Origin: Endozoicomonas sp. SCSIO W0465
GTDB lineage: Bacteria > Pseudomonadota > Gammaproteobacteria > Pseudomonadales > Endozoicomonadaceae
Direction of reading: 5' to 3'
DNA: 64,000 nucleotides
NCBI RefSeq assembly: GCF_023716865.1
Contig: NZ_CP092417.1
Span: forward strand, 3,202,001-3,266,000
Positions 27,307-37,191 of the stretch are shown here, piece after piece. Both the position numbers and the translations under genes were made by a program. Positions within the stretch are counted from its first letter, which is position 1. Each line of letters starts with the position of its first letter. The notes beneath the pieces are model-generated. The model did no database searches. It saw only the letters and a list, made by a program, of their open reading frames with translations, and was not told the DNA's origin.

Positions 27307-28926
27307 ATGGACATAACATCATCAAAGCCGCCATATGTACAGGATTTACCAAGAGCCATTGCTGATGTTGCCAATACACCATTGGTCAATAGTCAGTTTG
27401 ACCGCAAAGGCAATGCGGTCTCTTTGTTTAAATCTATCCAGGACAGGGCTATCAGGGGCTGTGGAATATCCGGTTCTGTGGCCGACAGTCTCCACTTTTT
27501 ATCAACACTGGAAAGCCGACAACTATTAACCACTGCTGAGGTTATGGCATTGTCACGGGCTGTTCGCAAGGGGGAGTGCATTATTAGCCCGGAACAGTGC
27601 AAATTTCCCCTGAGTATTAACCTGTTAAGGTGGCTCAGTGGATTCCTGCGGATTATGGAGCGATCTCCCGCAGTTAAAATGGCCGTTGAGAAAACCATCT
27701 CTGATGCTCCTATTCGTTCAGTCTTTGATTATGTAAAGTCGTTGGATTTAAGCTGCGAAACTGAGGATATGGAGGAAATGGAAGATTCTATCAAGGAATG
27801 TTCAATTCATAACCTGAAGAGTCTAAACAACGAACTGAGGTTGGTGAAGGAGCAATTTGATAACTATATCTCGGAAAATCAAAGCTCAACAGTGATGGCT
27901 GATGACACAAAGAAACACTATCTTAATCAGCTATTGTCACCCCTTCACGATAGACTGGAACAACATCCAAAAACGTGCTTATTATCCGATGTTAGTTTTT
28001 TAAATTGTCCTTTTGCAGATATTTACAAAGATCTGATGAGGGCGCTTACTGATCTTGATGATAGTATCCAATATTCAACATGTATGCATGAACGTATTGA
28101 TCGACTGGATATCAACAACGTTTTAATCGTGAAAAAGGAATTCTGTGAATGGGTAAAGGCGATGGCATTCCAGCGCTTGCCTGATGAGAGTATTCCCAGT
28201 CTGGATGGTATGAAAATAAACAAGCTGTTTGACACAGGAAGACTTCTGGACAGAAGTTATGCAGAGTTCATCAAATTCCAGACTGTTTTAAGTGCAGATT
28301 TTCGAAAAGGGGAGATTGTACCAAGAGCTTTAGGTTATAAGGATTTGGAACATTTGTATATTAACTACATGGGCGTTCATCTTGAGTTAGATCTTGATCA
28401 TAAAAAGGAGGTTAATTTGGTGGATTTTGTTGGCTTCAATAGTGAATGTTATTCAGCGTTGGCTTTTCGGTTTAATAGTAAAGAAAAGTGGGTTGGGGAC
28501 GTTTACCGTAACCGGTCTGTTGAGTATTGCTATGAGGCATTTCAACAATGGTTCAAGGGAGAAAGAGTCATAAGTATAGACGCTATGAGACTCTTTCATC
28601 AATTGTGGCGTGATGATTATTCAAAAGTGGATAATATAACATGGCTTGTATCGGTAATCGCCCGGGCTGGATTGGTGCCATGTGATCCGCCCGGGTTCTC
28701 TGTTCTCCCGTCATTGTTCTGCCCTGACTGTAATTTTTCAGGAAATATCAAAAAAGTCGAAAATTCCGGGCGGAGTGACGGGCCTGAAAGCATCAGGCAA
28801 CCGGCATCAGAGCTGATACAGCTGTTACAGCATCACAGGGAACGCGATTGTAATCTGGCCCGCAGCATAGATCCTCAACGCTTGTGGAATGAAAAGTATC
28901 AGGGCAAACTGCCCTCCGGTGACTGA
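27307..28926 (+). CDS. large hypothetical protein, 539 residues
   Basis: No family recognised. The protein is mostly alpha-helical by composition, without signal peptide or membrane segment. A weakly acidic helical stretch lies at about 155-200 (EDMEEMEDSIKECS) and a CPDC pair near residue 478, and the C-terminus is polar. Its AT-rich coding style resembles the 2960 and 32864 genes and differs from metH. Such large unknown cytoplasmic proteins are common in host-associated Oceanospirillales; a host-interaction role would be speculation. It converges on metH with only 9 bp between. Confidence 0.7.
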   Translation: MDITSSKPPYVQDLPRAIADVANTPLVNSQFDRKGNAVSLFKSIQDRAIRGCGISGSVADSLHFLSTLESRQLLTTAEVMALSRAVRKGECIISPEQCKFPLSINLLRWLSGFLRIMERSPAVKMAVEKTISDAPIRSVFDYVKSLDLSCETEDMEEMEDSIKECSIHNLKSLNNELRLVKEQFDNYISENQSSTVMADDTKKHYLNQLLSPLHDRLEQHPKTCLLSDVSFLNCPFADIYKDLMRALTDLDDSIQYSTCMHERIDRLDINNVLIVKKEFCEWVKAMAFQRLPDESIPSLDGMKINKLFDTGRLLDRSYAEFIKFQTVLSADFRKGEIVPRALGYKDLEHLYINYMGVHLELDLDHKKEVNLVDFVGFNSECYSALAFRFNSKEKWVGDVYRNRSVEYCYEAFQQWFKGERVISIDAMRLFHQLWRDDYSKVDNITWLVSVIARAGLVPCDPPGFSVLPSLFCPDCNFSGNIKKVENSGRSDGPESIRQPASELIQLLQHHRERDCNLARSIDPQRLWNEKYQGKLPSGD

Positions 28927-28935
28927 ACAGAACCA

Positions 28936-31900
28936 TCAGGTCTGATCGGCAAGATTGGGCCGGATCCAGCGTTCAGCTTTATCTAAGGGCCAGCCTTTAC
29001 GTTCAGCGTACACAGCCAGCTGGTCTTTACCGATTTTACCCAGTCCGAAATACTTCGCTTCTGGATGGGAGAAATACCAGCCACTGACACTGGCCGCAGG
29101 CATCATGGCAAAGTGCTCGGTAAGTGACACGCCAGTATTGTCTTCACCGTTGAGCAGAGCAAACAGTGTGGCTTTCTCCGTATGGTCGGGGCATGCAGGG
29201 TAACCGGGTGCTGGACGAATGCCGGCGTATTTCTCCTTGATCAGCTCTTCATTACTGAACTGCTCATTGGACGCGTAGCCCCAGTACTCTTTTCTTACTT
29301 TTTCATGCAGGCATTCAGCAAATGCTTCCGCCAGACGGTCTGCCAGTGCCTTGACCATGATGCTGTTGTAGTCGTCACCCGCTTCTTCATATTGCCTGGC
29401 CAGTTCATCTGCACCAATACCTGCCGTTACCACAAAACCGCCCACATAGTCTGGCAAACCGGACGATTCCGGTGCCACATAGTCAGATAGGCTGTAATTA
29501 GGCTTGTCCTCCGGTTTTGGTCCTTGCTGGCGGAGATGGTGCAGTGTTGCTTTGACGTCGCTTCTGGTTTCATCACTGTAGATGGCCAGGTCATCATGAT
29601 TCACCTGGTTGGCAGGCCAGAAGCCAATCGCTGCCCTTGCACTGATCAACTGTTCATTGATCAGCTTATCCAGCATCTGACGTGCATCCTGATAAAGGCT
29701 GGTGGCCGCTTCACCGACCACTTCATCTTCCAGGATGGCCGGGAACTTGCCGGCCAGATCCCAGGTGATAAAAAACGGAGTCCAGTCGATGTAATCGACC
29801 AGTTCATCCAGCGGGACGTCATCAAACACTCTCACGCCGGTAAATGTTGGAACCGGTGGCTGGTAACGGGACCAGTCCGGTTTGAAGGCATTATCCAATG
29901 CTTCCTGATAAGTGAGGAGGGCCCGTTTGTTGCTGCGTTTCTCGTGACGAATCCGGATTTTTTCATACTCGGAACGGGTCTCTTTGATCAGGGTGGGCTT
30001 TAGAGACTCACTTATCAGCCGGGTTGAAATCCCCACACTGCGTGACGCATCAGTGACATAGATGGCGAGATCATCCTGGAACCGGGGCTCAATTTTAACG
30101 GCGGTATGCGCCCGTGATGTGGTGGCTCCGCCAATCATCAGTGGGCGTTTGATGCCCTGACGCTGCATTTCACTGGCGACATGAACCATTTCATCCAGTG
30201 ATGGGGTGATCAGGCCACTGAGCCCGATGATATCAACGTCTTGTTCCACTGCGGTGGTCAAAATGGTTTCACAGGGAACCATGACCCCGAGGTCAATAAC
30301 CTCGAAGTTATTGCAGGCCAGAACCACACCGACAATGTTTTTGCCAATGTCATGTACGTCACCTTTTACGGTCGCCAGCAGAATCTTGCCGTTGGAGCGG
30401 GCACTGTTGACGCTCTCCTCTCCAGCTCTCTGTTGTTCAATAAAGGGCACAAGGTGAGCCACCGCCTGCTTCATAACCCTCGCACTTTTCACCACCTGGG
30501 GCAAAAACATCTTGCCGGCACCAAACAGGTCGCCCACCACGTTCATGCCATCCATCAGTGGGCCTTCAATTACCTCAATCGGGCGGCTGGCTTCTAGCCT
30601 GGCCACTTCGGTATCTTCAACGATCCAGGTGGTAATGCCTTTGACCAGTGCATGTTCAAGACGTTGGTTAACGGGCCATTCCCGCCAGGCCAGATCTTCC
30701 TCTTTCTTACCGGATGAACCACCTTCGCGGTACTGATCCGCAATGGCCAGCAGTGCTTCAGTCCCATGGGCTGAACGGTTGAGAATGACGTCTTCAACCT
30801 TGTCTTTCAGCGCTTCGGGAATGGCTTCATAGATCGCCAGCTGGCCGGCATTGACAATGCCCATGGTCAGTCCGGCCTTGATGGCATGGTAAAGAAAGAC
30901 GGCGTGAATGGCTTCCCGAACCGGGTTGTTGCCCCGGAAAGAGAAGGAGACATTGCTGACACCGCCTGAGCTCATGGCATAGGGCAGATGCTCTCGAATG
31001 TACTGAACCGCATTGATGAAATCGACGGCGTAGTTATTATGCTCATCAATACCGGTGGCCACCGCAAAAATATTGGGGTCAAAAATAATATCCTGGGGCG
31101 GGAAACCAACCTCGTTGACCAGAATATCGTAGGAACGCTGGCATATTTCTATTTTCCTGGCTTCGGTATCCGCCTGACCCTGTTCATCAAAGGCCATTAC
31201 AACCACGGCTGCACCATAATGGCGACAAAGGCGGGCTTGCCTGCGGAAAATGTCTTCACCCTCTTTCAGGCTGATGGAGTTGACAATACCCTTGCCCTGA
31301 ATGCATTGCAGTCCTGCTTCGATGACCTCCCATTTAGAGGAGTCCACCATTACTGGAACTCTGGAAATATCCGGCTCGGAAGCTACCAGATTGAGGAATG
31401 TGGTCATGGCACTTTTGGCGTCCAGCATCCCTTCATCCATGTTGATGTCGATAATCTGGGCACCGTTGTCCACCTGATCACGGGCTACATCCAGGGCTGT
31501 GTGGTAATCTTCCTCAATAATCAGCCGTTTGAAGCGGGCGGAACCGGTCACGTTACAGCGTTCACCGACATTGACGAACAGTGAGTCGCGATCGATAGTA
31601 AACGGCTCCAGGCCACTTAAACGACAGGCCACCGGATTAACCGGAATGGCTCGACGGGGAATGTCAGCAACCTTCTCGGCAATGGCTTTAATGTGTGCCG
31701 GTGAGGTACCACAGCAGCCACCAATAATATTGACCAGACCGGAGCGGGCAAACTCGGCGACAATCTCTGCCATCTCATCCGGGCTCTGGTCATATTCACC
31801 AAAAGCATTGGGCAGGCCAGCATTAGGGTGAGCGCTTATCCAGGTGCCTGCGCAATTCGACAGTTCTTCAAGATACGGACGTAACTCACTGGCCCCCAGG

Positions 31901-32664
31901 GCACAATTCAATCCAACGGATATTGGCTGGGCATGTTCCACCGCGTTCCAGAAGGCTTCCGTCGTCTGACCCGACAGGGTTCGACCAGACGCATCGGTTA
32001 TGGTACCGGAAATCATGATCGGCAGGGAGAAACCCAGCTGGCTAAACAGGTCACGAACGGCATAAATGGCGGCTTTGGCATTCAATGTATCAAAAATGGT
32101 TTCAATCAACAGGATATCCGCGCCGCCTTCAATCAATGCGGTTGCGGCCTGCTGATAAGCGGTTACCAGTTCATTGAAGCTGGTATTCCTGTAGCCGGGA
32201 TTGTTGACATCCGGGGAAATGGAAGCGGTTTTGTTGGTTGGGCCAAGAACACCTGCCACAAAACGGGGTTTATCCGGGTTCGCCCGGGTGAATTCATCAG
32301 CGACTTCACGGGCAAGCCGTGCGGCTTCACGGTTGATTTCCGGTACCAGATCTTCCATCTGGTAATCCGCCATGGCGATGGCAGTGGCATTAAAGGTGTT
32401 GGTTTCCAGAATGTCGGCACCGGCTGCAAGGTACTCCCGGTGGATCTGTTGAATCATCTCCGGCTGAGTCAGCACCAGAAGGTCATTATTGCCTTTTACA
32501 TCACAGGCATGACTGGCAAAGCGTTCACCACGATAGTCAGCTTCCCCTGGTTTATAGCCCTGGATCATGGTACCCATGGCACCATCAAGAATAAGAATCC
32601 TTTTTTCCAGCAGTTGTTGCAAATCAGAGAAGGCTTTTTTTTGGTGTGGTGTAGCTTGCAGCAT
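28936..32664 (-). CDS. metH: cobalamin-dependent methionine synthase
   Basis: 1242 residues, full length. The homocysteine-binding barrel covers about 20-335, with zinc-ligand Cys254 (LNCALG) and Cys317/Cys318 (GGCCGTSP). The pterin-binding domain is at about 360-625 (FVNVGERCNVTGS), then the cap and Rossmann B12 domain with the cobalt ligand His771 in DVHDIGKN. The C-terminal SAM-dependent activation domain follows. It methylates homocysteine with 5-methyltetrahydrofolate. It stands alone; the 199 bp before the start (32665-32863) are shared with the divergent 32864 gene, and no riboswitch was recognised there. Confidence 0.98.
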   Translation of the reverse strand: MLQATPHQKKAFSDLQQLLEKRILILDGAMGTMIQGYKPGEADYRGERFASHACDVKGNNDLLVLTQPEMIQQIHREYLAAGADILETNTFNATAIAMADYQMEDLVPEINREAARLAREVADEFTRANPDKPRFVAGVLGPTNKTASISPDVNNPGYRNTSFNELVTAYQQAATALIEGGADILLIETIFDTLNAKAAIYAVRDLFSQLGFSLPIMISGTITDASGRTLSGQTTEAFWNAVEHAQPISVGLNCALGASELRPYLEELSNCAGTWISAHPNAGLPNAFGEYDQSPDEMAEIVAEFARSGLVNIIGGCCGTSPAHIKAIAEKVADIPRRAIPVNPVACRLSGLEPFTIDRDSLFVNVGERCNVTGSARFKRLIIEEDYHTALDVARDQVDNGAQIIDINMDEGMLDAKSAMTTFLNLVASEPDISRVPVMVDSSKWEVIEAGLQCIQGKGIVNSISLKEGEDIFRRQARLCRHYGAAVVVMAFDEQGQADTEARKIEICQRSYDILVNEVGFPPQDIIFDPNIFAVATGIDEHNNYAVDFINAVQYIREHLPYAMSSGGVSNVSFSFRGNNPVREAIHAVFLYHAIKAGLTMGIVNAGQLAIYEAIPEALKDKVEDVILNRSAHGTEALLAIADQYREGGSSGKKEEDLAWREWPVNQRLEHALVKGITTWIVEDTEVARLEASRPIEVIEGPLMDGMNVVGDLFGAGKMFLPQVVKSARVMKQAVAHLVPFIEQQRAGEESVNSARSNGKILLATVKGDVHDIGKNIVGVVLACNNFEVIDLGVMVPCETILTTAVEQDVDIIGLSGLITPSLDEMVHVASEMQRQGIKRPLMIGGATTSRAHTAVKIEPRFQDDLAIYVTDASRSVGISTRLISESLKPTLIKETRSEYEKIRIRHEKRSNKRALLTYQEALDNAFKPDWSRYQPPVPTFTGVRVFDDVPLDELVDYIDWTPFFITWDLAGKFPAILEDEVVGEAATSLYQDARQMLDKLINEQLISARAAIGFWPANQVNHDDLAIYSDETRSDVKATLHHLRQQGPKPEDKPNYSLSDYVAPESSGLPDYVGGFVVTAGIGADELARQYEEAGDDYNSIMVKALADRLAEAFAECLHEKVRKEYWGYASNEQFSNEELIKEKYAGIRPAPGYPACPDHTEKATLFALLNGEDNTGVSLTEHFAMMPAASVSGWYFSHPEAKYFGLGKIGKDQLAVYAERKGWPLDKAERWIRPNLADQT

Positions 32665-32863
32665 GGAAGGTAACCAGTGTTATTTTTTCTAGCAGGCTAT
32701 AGTAGCAGAACTCAACCCCCGACCGCTTCTGGTTTCTAATGGGGCATAAAGAAATATGACTATATAGGTTATGTAAATCTATGACCCATAGTTCCAGTTT
32801 AATGAAACGTTCCTTACCCGGCGGTATCTAATTAATTATTAATAGATAAGCAGGTGATCAGTT

Positions 32864-35800
32864 ATGGATCCGTTGAGTAGCAGCCACACGCCGGCAAGAC
32901 ATAGCTTTGGTGATGGCGAAAAGTGTTCTGATGCACATCCGGCAAGGGTCACACCAACGATCCTGGTTGGTGAAAAAGCAATCACTGATGTGGGCGCGTC
33001 CAAAGATGGCAATGGGAAAAGTATTGATGACAGGGATGCTTGTGTCATTGTGGCGTCCGATCCATCTCATGGAGTCAGTACGCATGCACTATTGAAATCA
33101 AACCAGGGTGATTCAGTTCAAGTCTCACTATGTGAGGATGCATTACAGGGCATCAAACTGGAGGATACTGAACAACGTGAACAAGAAACTGTTCTGAACC
33201 AGGACGTGTCAGTTCGGAAGCTGGGTGAAATAAAAAAACAGATCATTGATCTCACCGGGATTCATGGCGATGTTCCCCATAAGGAATTGACAAGATTCAA
33301 ATTAGCTGCACTGTATATTCAGGAGAATATCCTCTCAAGAATGTTGTATGGTATGTCAAGTGAGGAGGAAGCATTTGATAAGGTTTTTTCTCTTGGAGAC
33401 TTGATACCGCGATCATCAAATGGTGGTGCTCTCATAAAGGTGCTGGATTTGTGGTGGCTTCCTGATAATGATAAATACTTTTCTGAATCGAGCGTTGACT
33501 ATTTAAAGAAGCTACGTTCCGCTAGAGAACATTTAAAGGAAGCTGATAAACTGTTGAAAAAAGTTGGTGAGATTTTTGATATGAACCAGTCGTTTGTGGA
33601 GAGTGTTGGCGAGTTGAAAAAAATAGTTAACGCATTAGAAGAAAATCGTGATAACAGTAGTTCCAGTGCTGCTGTTTCAGAGTCATTCTGTGAAAAAGAG
33701 TACAAAAATATCCAGGATAGAATCATCTCCATTTCTGAAAAACTTGGCAATGAATTTTACAATGACATAGAGGGGGATCAATATCCGATTGAATCCCAAT
33801 CCGTTGTTAAAAACATCACAACAAAGGGACAGCAGTCGGGAGAAACGATCAGAGGAGTGGGGTCTGACTTTATCTTGACAAAGCTTGATAAAATAGTGAT
33901 TGTTTTTCATCATCTTTACCAGGAATTTAGCAACGATTCTAGTTGCGGGTTGATTAATTTAGTCAATATTAACATTTTTGATGATTACTTTAACGAGCTT
34001 TTATCAGAAACAGAGTTGTCAGTTTATGAGAAAGAGATTGCCTATTTTGCCTGTCTACAAACATTAGCGCATCTTTACAGTAGGTTGGTTATGGAGTGCA
34101 CTGTATTAAGGCTTGGCTACTCTGGTTTAAAAAGTAATGGTACAAGATTAGTCTCCCTCGAGAAGGCAAGGGATTACGGTACTATTATGCAAAAAATGGT
34201 GGTTGCCAGTATTAACAGCGGAATCTGTCGTGTCGCAGACTTTTGGGTTTTAAGGCTTCTCGCTTCAGGATTTGTGATGAATTTTCGCTGGAAAACCAAT
34301 TACAGGGACCAGTTGGCCACGCTATACTCGGCGTTGGAGAAAAGCCCTAAACAAGAATCAGAGATTGCACTGGCAAAAAGTACCTGTTTTATCATCGCAG
34401 AAACTCTTGAGGATGTTGGAGCGTTTAAGAGTGTTGCTGATAATTCTGCAAAGTACAATACTTTTGCGCTGTTAATCATGGTTTGGAATGATCTTGGTTT
34501 ATCCCATTGGCCTTACTCAACTACCTTGAATCCGGAAAAAGCGCTTGAATATCTGGAGTTCATTCATTATGAAATAAGTGATCTCAATAATCCATGCGCT
34601 GGAATGGTCAAGAAATCCATGGATAAAGCGTATGATTTTTACATAGTGATGTGCGGATCGACGCCGGCTGCACAACTGTGTTCTGAAAGAATGGCCCTGT
34701 ATTATTTTATGATGGGTGATCCCACCAGGGCATCAGCACTTCTTGAATTTACCAAACATAAAAATAAAGAACTTTATTTCGGGCTTTCCATGGCATCAAA
34801 GGGTAAATACCAATTGGCCATCCAGTTTCTTGAAAAGAACAATATTAAAGATGTTTGTATAAAAGCATTGTTAGGTATTCTTTACGAAAAGCTTGCCAGC
34901 GTTCAGGGTGAATCAAGTGAACAATTTATGGAATTGATCCACAAAGCAGAACTTAGCTATCGTACCGTGATTGGCTCAAGGCCTGAAATGAATAAACATT
35001 ATGCCATGTTGCTTGAAAAACGCGGAGATCTGTCAGGATCATTAAAGCAGTGGGAAGCTTACCAGCGTTTTTTACTTAAGCAGGAAAGTGAAAGTAATAT
35101 AAGATCGCTAAGGTTTAAAATTCCCATGGAGTTGAAACTGGTTGGTGAAAAAATTTCGGAATTGGAGAATCAGTTAAAGGATATTAAATCTGATGCAGAT
35201 ACTCAATTTTATACTAAAGGCGTTGTGGAAAATAAACCTGAAAGAAGACCGGTCAGGAAAAGTAAAGGTATGAAAAAGAGTCCGCATGCTGCCGACAGAA
35301 GGGTAACTTGTCAGGAAACTTTCTCGAAAATAAAGTCAGCTGACGTGTATGCAGAGAAACATTTTTCTATTCAAGTACAGGATCTCAAATCAGAACGAAA
35401 TATTAACAATAATAGTAACAGTGGATCAGAATTTGATGAAAAAGCCAATAATCAAGAGCCGAATCTGATTGAGACTCCATGGCAACTGGCCACTGGAAAG
35501 TCCGGGCCGGTTTGGCTGACTGTGGATCAGGGGGTTAGAATTCCTGTTGGCTTTTCAATAAAAGAAGTTGAGCGTCACTGGGAGTATACCCGTGCTTTCA
35601 GAAATGATTTAACCAATCGCCTGCTCCTTCTTGACATTGGTCGAGAGGATTATGATGGGATTTTGGCAATCATCAATCAATATGTGGCTAAGATAGCTAA
35701 CCCGGTAGCAAAGTTACATTTTATACAAAACAGAGAGTGGCTTTTGCGGTGTAAGAGTTTTGATAACTATGCACTTTATGCTCAATGCCATCGTTCTGGT

Positions 35801-36181
35801 CAATCGATCCAGGCATTAAAAGCAGAGTTGCGGTTATCTATTTTGCAATGTGTGCGTGAACAAGTGGAGTCAATTTTTCAGTATGCCTTTCAGTGTTCGC
35901 CTTCATCGCTTTGGTTCAGTAATCCCGGCTTGTTGAAAAAGGACATTCAATATCTGATCGATCACGTTCATCCTGAATTTCGTGTACAGCTAGGCGCTCA
36001 ATTTTCAACCGCAGCTCATGTGATGAAAGATATTCATTGGGAATTCACCAGCCAGAGGGAAAAAGACCAGACTTGTCGGGCACTGTATGGCTATTCCCCT
36101 GATGACTATTGCAACTTGGCAGACAAGTTCTATGACTTTCGTAGTTTCATCGATCCACACCATGTCTCAGATATTATATAG
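32864..36181 (+). CDS. very large hypothetical protein with TPR-like helical repeats
   Basis: 1105 residues without signal peptide or membrane helix. The N-terminal 110 residues are polar. The middle (about 450-780) is helical with TPR-like pairs, such as MGDPTRASALLEF, SKGKYQLAIQFLEK and KRGDLSGSLKQWEAYQRF. A basic linker follows at about 785-830 (KPERRPVRKSKGMKKS). A further domain begins about 870 (WQLATGKSGPVWLTVDQG). No catalytic family is recognised. Start ATG 32864 is preceded by GCAGGTG. It may be a lineage-specific protein scaffold; that is inference. Confidence 0.75.
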   Translation: MDPLSSSHTPARHSFGDGEKCSDAHPARVTPTILVGEKAITDVGASKDGNGKSIDDRDACVIVASDPSHGVSTHALLKSNQGDSVQVSLCEDALQGIKLEDTEQREQETVLNQDVSVRKLGEIKKQIIDLTGIHGDVPHKELTRFKLAALYIQENILSRMLYGMSSEEEAFDKVFSLGDLIPRSSNGGALIKVLDLWWLPDNDKYFSESSVDYLKKLRSAREHLKEADKLLKKVGEIFDMNQSFVESVGELKKIVNALEENRDNSSSSAAVSESFCEKEYKNIQDRIISISEKLGNEFYNDIEGDQYPIESQSVVKNITTKGQQSGETIRGVGSDFILTKLDKIVIVFHHLYQEFSNDSSCGLINLVNINIFDDYFNELLSETELSVYEKEIAYFACLQTLAHLYSRLVMECTVLRLGYSGLKSNGTRLVSLEKARDYGTIMQKMVVASINSGICRVADFWVLRLLASGFVMNFRWKTNYRDQLATLYSALEKSPKQESEIALAKSTCFIIAETLEDVGAFKSVADNSAKYNTFALLIMVWNDLGLSHWPYSTTLNPEKALEYLEFIHYEISDLNNPCAGMVKKSMDKAYDFYIVMCGSTPAAQLCSERMALYYFMMGDPTRASALLEFTKHKNKELYFGLSMASKGKYQLAIQFLEKNNIKDVCIKALLGILYEKLASVQGESSEQFMELIHKAELSYRTVIGSRPEMNKHYAMLLEKRGDLSGSLKQWEAYQRFLLKQESESNIRSLRFKIPMELKLVGEKISELENQLKDIKSDADTQFYTKGVVENKPERRPVRKSKGMKKSPHAADRRVTCQETFSKIKSADVYAEKHFSIQVQDLKSERNINNNSNSGSEFDEKANNQEPNLIETPWQLATGKSGPVWLTVDQGVRIPVGFSIKEVERHWEYTRAFRNDLTNRLLLLDIGREDYDGILAIINQYVAKIANPVAKLHFIQNREWLLRCKSFDNYALYAQCHRSGQSIQALKAELRLSILQCVREQVESIFQYAFQCSPSSLWFSNPGLLKKDIQYLIDHVHPEFRVQLGAQFSTAAHVMKDIHWEFTSQREKDQTCRALYGYSPDDYCNLADKFYDFRSFIDPHHVSDII

Positions 36182-36216
36182 GAGGCTGTCCCGAAACGTT
36201 CCGTGATAAGGTAAGC

Positions 36217-36675
36217 CTACGATTTGTTAATGGTGACCTGCTCGATAGCGACTCCGTTTTCCCGACAGAACCGGGATAGTTCTTCCTGAGGGTTGCGGTC
36301 ATACTGGATATCGTAAACGATGCGCTGGATTCCCGCCGCTAACAGGTTCTTGGTGCACTGATCACAGGGGCTGTGGGTCACATAAGCGGTAGCTCCTTCA
36401 ATGGGGGTGCCCAGCCTTGCTGCCCAGATAACCGCGTTGAGTTCAGCATGAATCTCATGACGAAGCGACCAGGCGTGGTGTTCTTCGTAGTCGGCTTCAT
36501 TACAATTGATGTAGCCCGATGGTGTGCCATTAACTCCCGTGGAGAGGACTCGTCCATCCTTGACCAGCAGGCAGCCCACCTGCAGGCGCACACACTTTGA
36601 TAGTTTGGCCAGAGAGTGGGCCATCTCCATGTAGATGGTATCGGTAGACTGTAATAGATTGTTTTTAAAAGTCAT
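36217..36675 (-). CDS. deoxycytidylate (dCMP) deaminase
   Basis: 152 residues, ComEB/dCMP deaminase family. The zinc site is complete: His76 and Glu78 (HEIHAELNAV) with Cys104 and Cys107 (SPCDQC). The N-terminal MEMAHSLAKLSKCVRLQVGC is typical. It converts dCMP to dUMP for thymidylate synthesis. Many such genes are phage-borne. This one lies at the left border of the prophage and is transcribed away from it, so it may be either host or phage. Confidence 0.9.
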   Translation of the reverse strand: MTFKNNLLQSTDTIYMEMAHSLAKLSKCVRLQVGCLLVKDGRVLSTGVNGTPSGYINCNEADYEEHHAWSLRHEIHAELNAVIWAARLGTPIEGATAYVTHSPCDQCTKNLLAAGIQRIVYDIQYDRNPQEELSRFCRENGVAIEQVTINKS

Positions 36676-36831
36676 GCGTGTGTTTTTCCTGATTTCTTAC
36701 CGTTAGTTTACCGCTATTTGTTTTGGATTGTTAAATAAATTTATGGACAGTCATGGAATAATAAAATATATTTTTGTTGCGTCAATGCGACGTCGGGATT
36801 GCAACCCCGGTACACAAATCAATTGGTGCAG

Positions 36832-36858
36832 AAGACGCACGTTAAAGCGTCTTTTTTT
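36832..36858 (+). terminator. intrinsic terminator before the C4-like RNA
   Basis: Stem AAGACGC / GCGTCTT with an 8-base loop and a run of seven T. It separates the leader containing GGGATTGCAAC (36795-36805) from the structured RNA that follows. Confidence 0.75.
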
Positions 36859-36890
36859 GTATCAACACACCCAGATTTCATACCGTTTTA

Positions 36891-36967
36891 TGACGGGCCG
36901 GGTGGGACTCCTTCGGGAGGCCGGTGTACCAGTTGAGCCGGTTGTTGCAATCCCACCCGGCTTGTCA
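36891..36967 (+). ncRNA. C4-like phage antisense RNA
   Basis: A 17-bp stem (36891-36907 with 36951-36967, core GCCGGGTGGGA) encloses a small hairpin CTCC-TTCG-GGAG and two single-stranded segments. CCAGTTGA (36929-36936) is complementary to TCAACTGG (37011-37018), which overlaps the GGAGG ribosome site of the next gene. GTTGCAATC (36944-36952) is complementary to GATTGCAAC (36977-36985). GTTGCAATCCC (36944-36954) also complements GGGATTGCAAC at 36795-36805. This layout, an antisense RNA upstream of and pairing with the leader of a small phage gene, is that of the P1/P7/P4 C4 RNAs. Identification is from structure and complementarity; no covariance search was possible. Confidence 0.7.
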
Positions 36968-37026
36968 CCAATCAGAGATTGCAACCTCCGGTGACAGGAC
37001 AAATACCTGATCAACTGGAGGCAGTC

Positions 37027-37191
37027 ATGCCTAAGACCTATACGCTGGCCATCCTGGCCGACACCTGCACCACCTGCGTCAACAACTCCATCCTGCGTTA
37101 CACCACCATTACGGCCAACAGCCACAACGAAGCCTGCACACTGGCTGCCCAGATCGGCGCACTGATCTGCGGCTGGAGGGTGGCGGCATGA
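37027..37191 (+). CDS. small phage protein under the C4-like RNA
   Basis: 54 residues from ATG 37027 with GGAGG 6 bases upstream; the frame is open earlier but that part is the RNA leader. The composition is Thr/Ala/Cys-rich (DTCTTCVNNS; AQIGALICGW). In P1- and P4-like phages the C4-controlled gene is an antirepressor or division inhibitor, but I see no clear homology to either. Its stop overlaps the next start (ATGA). Confidence 0.6.
   Translation: MPKTYTLAILADTCTTCVNNSILRYTTITANSHNEACTLAAQIGALICGWRVAA

Noticed and set aside
30988..31584. 198-codon plus-strand frame within metH
   Set aside because: Antisense to the pterin-binding region of metH; no coding support.
32665..32863. Possible riboswitch upstream of metH
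   Set aside because: No SAM or cobalamin riboswitch core or conserved helices could be identified in the 199-bp spacer.
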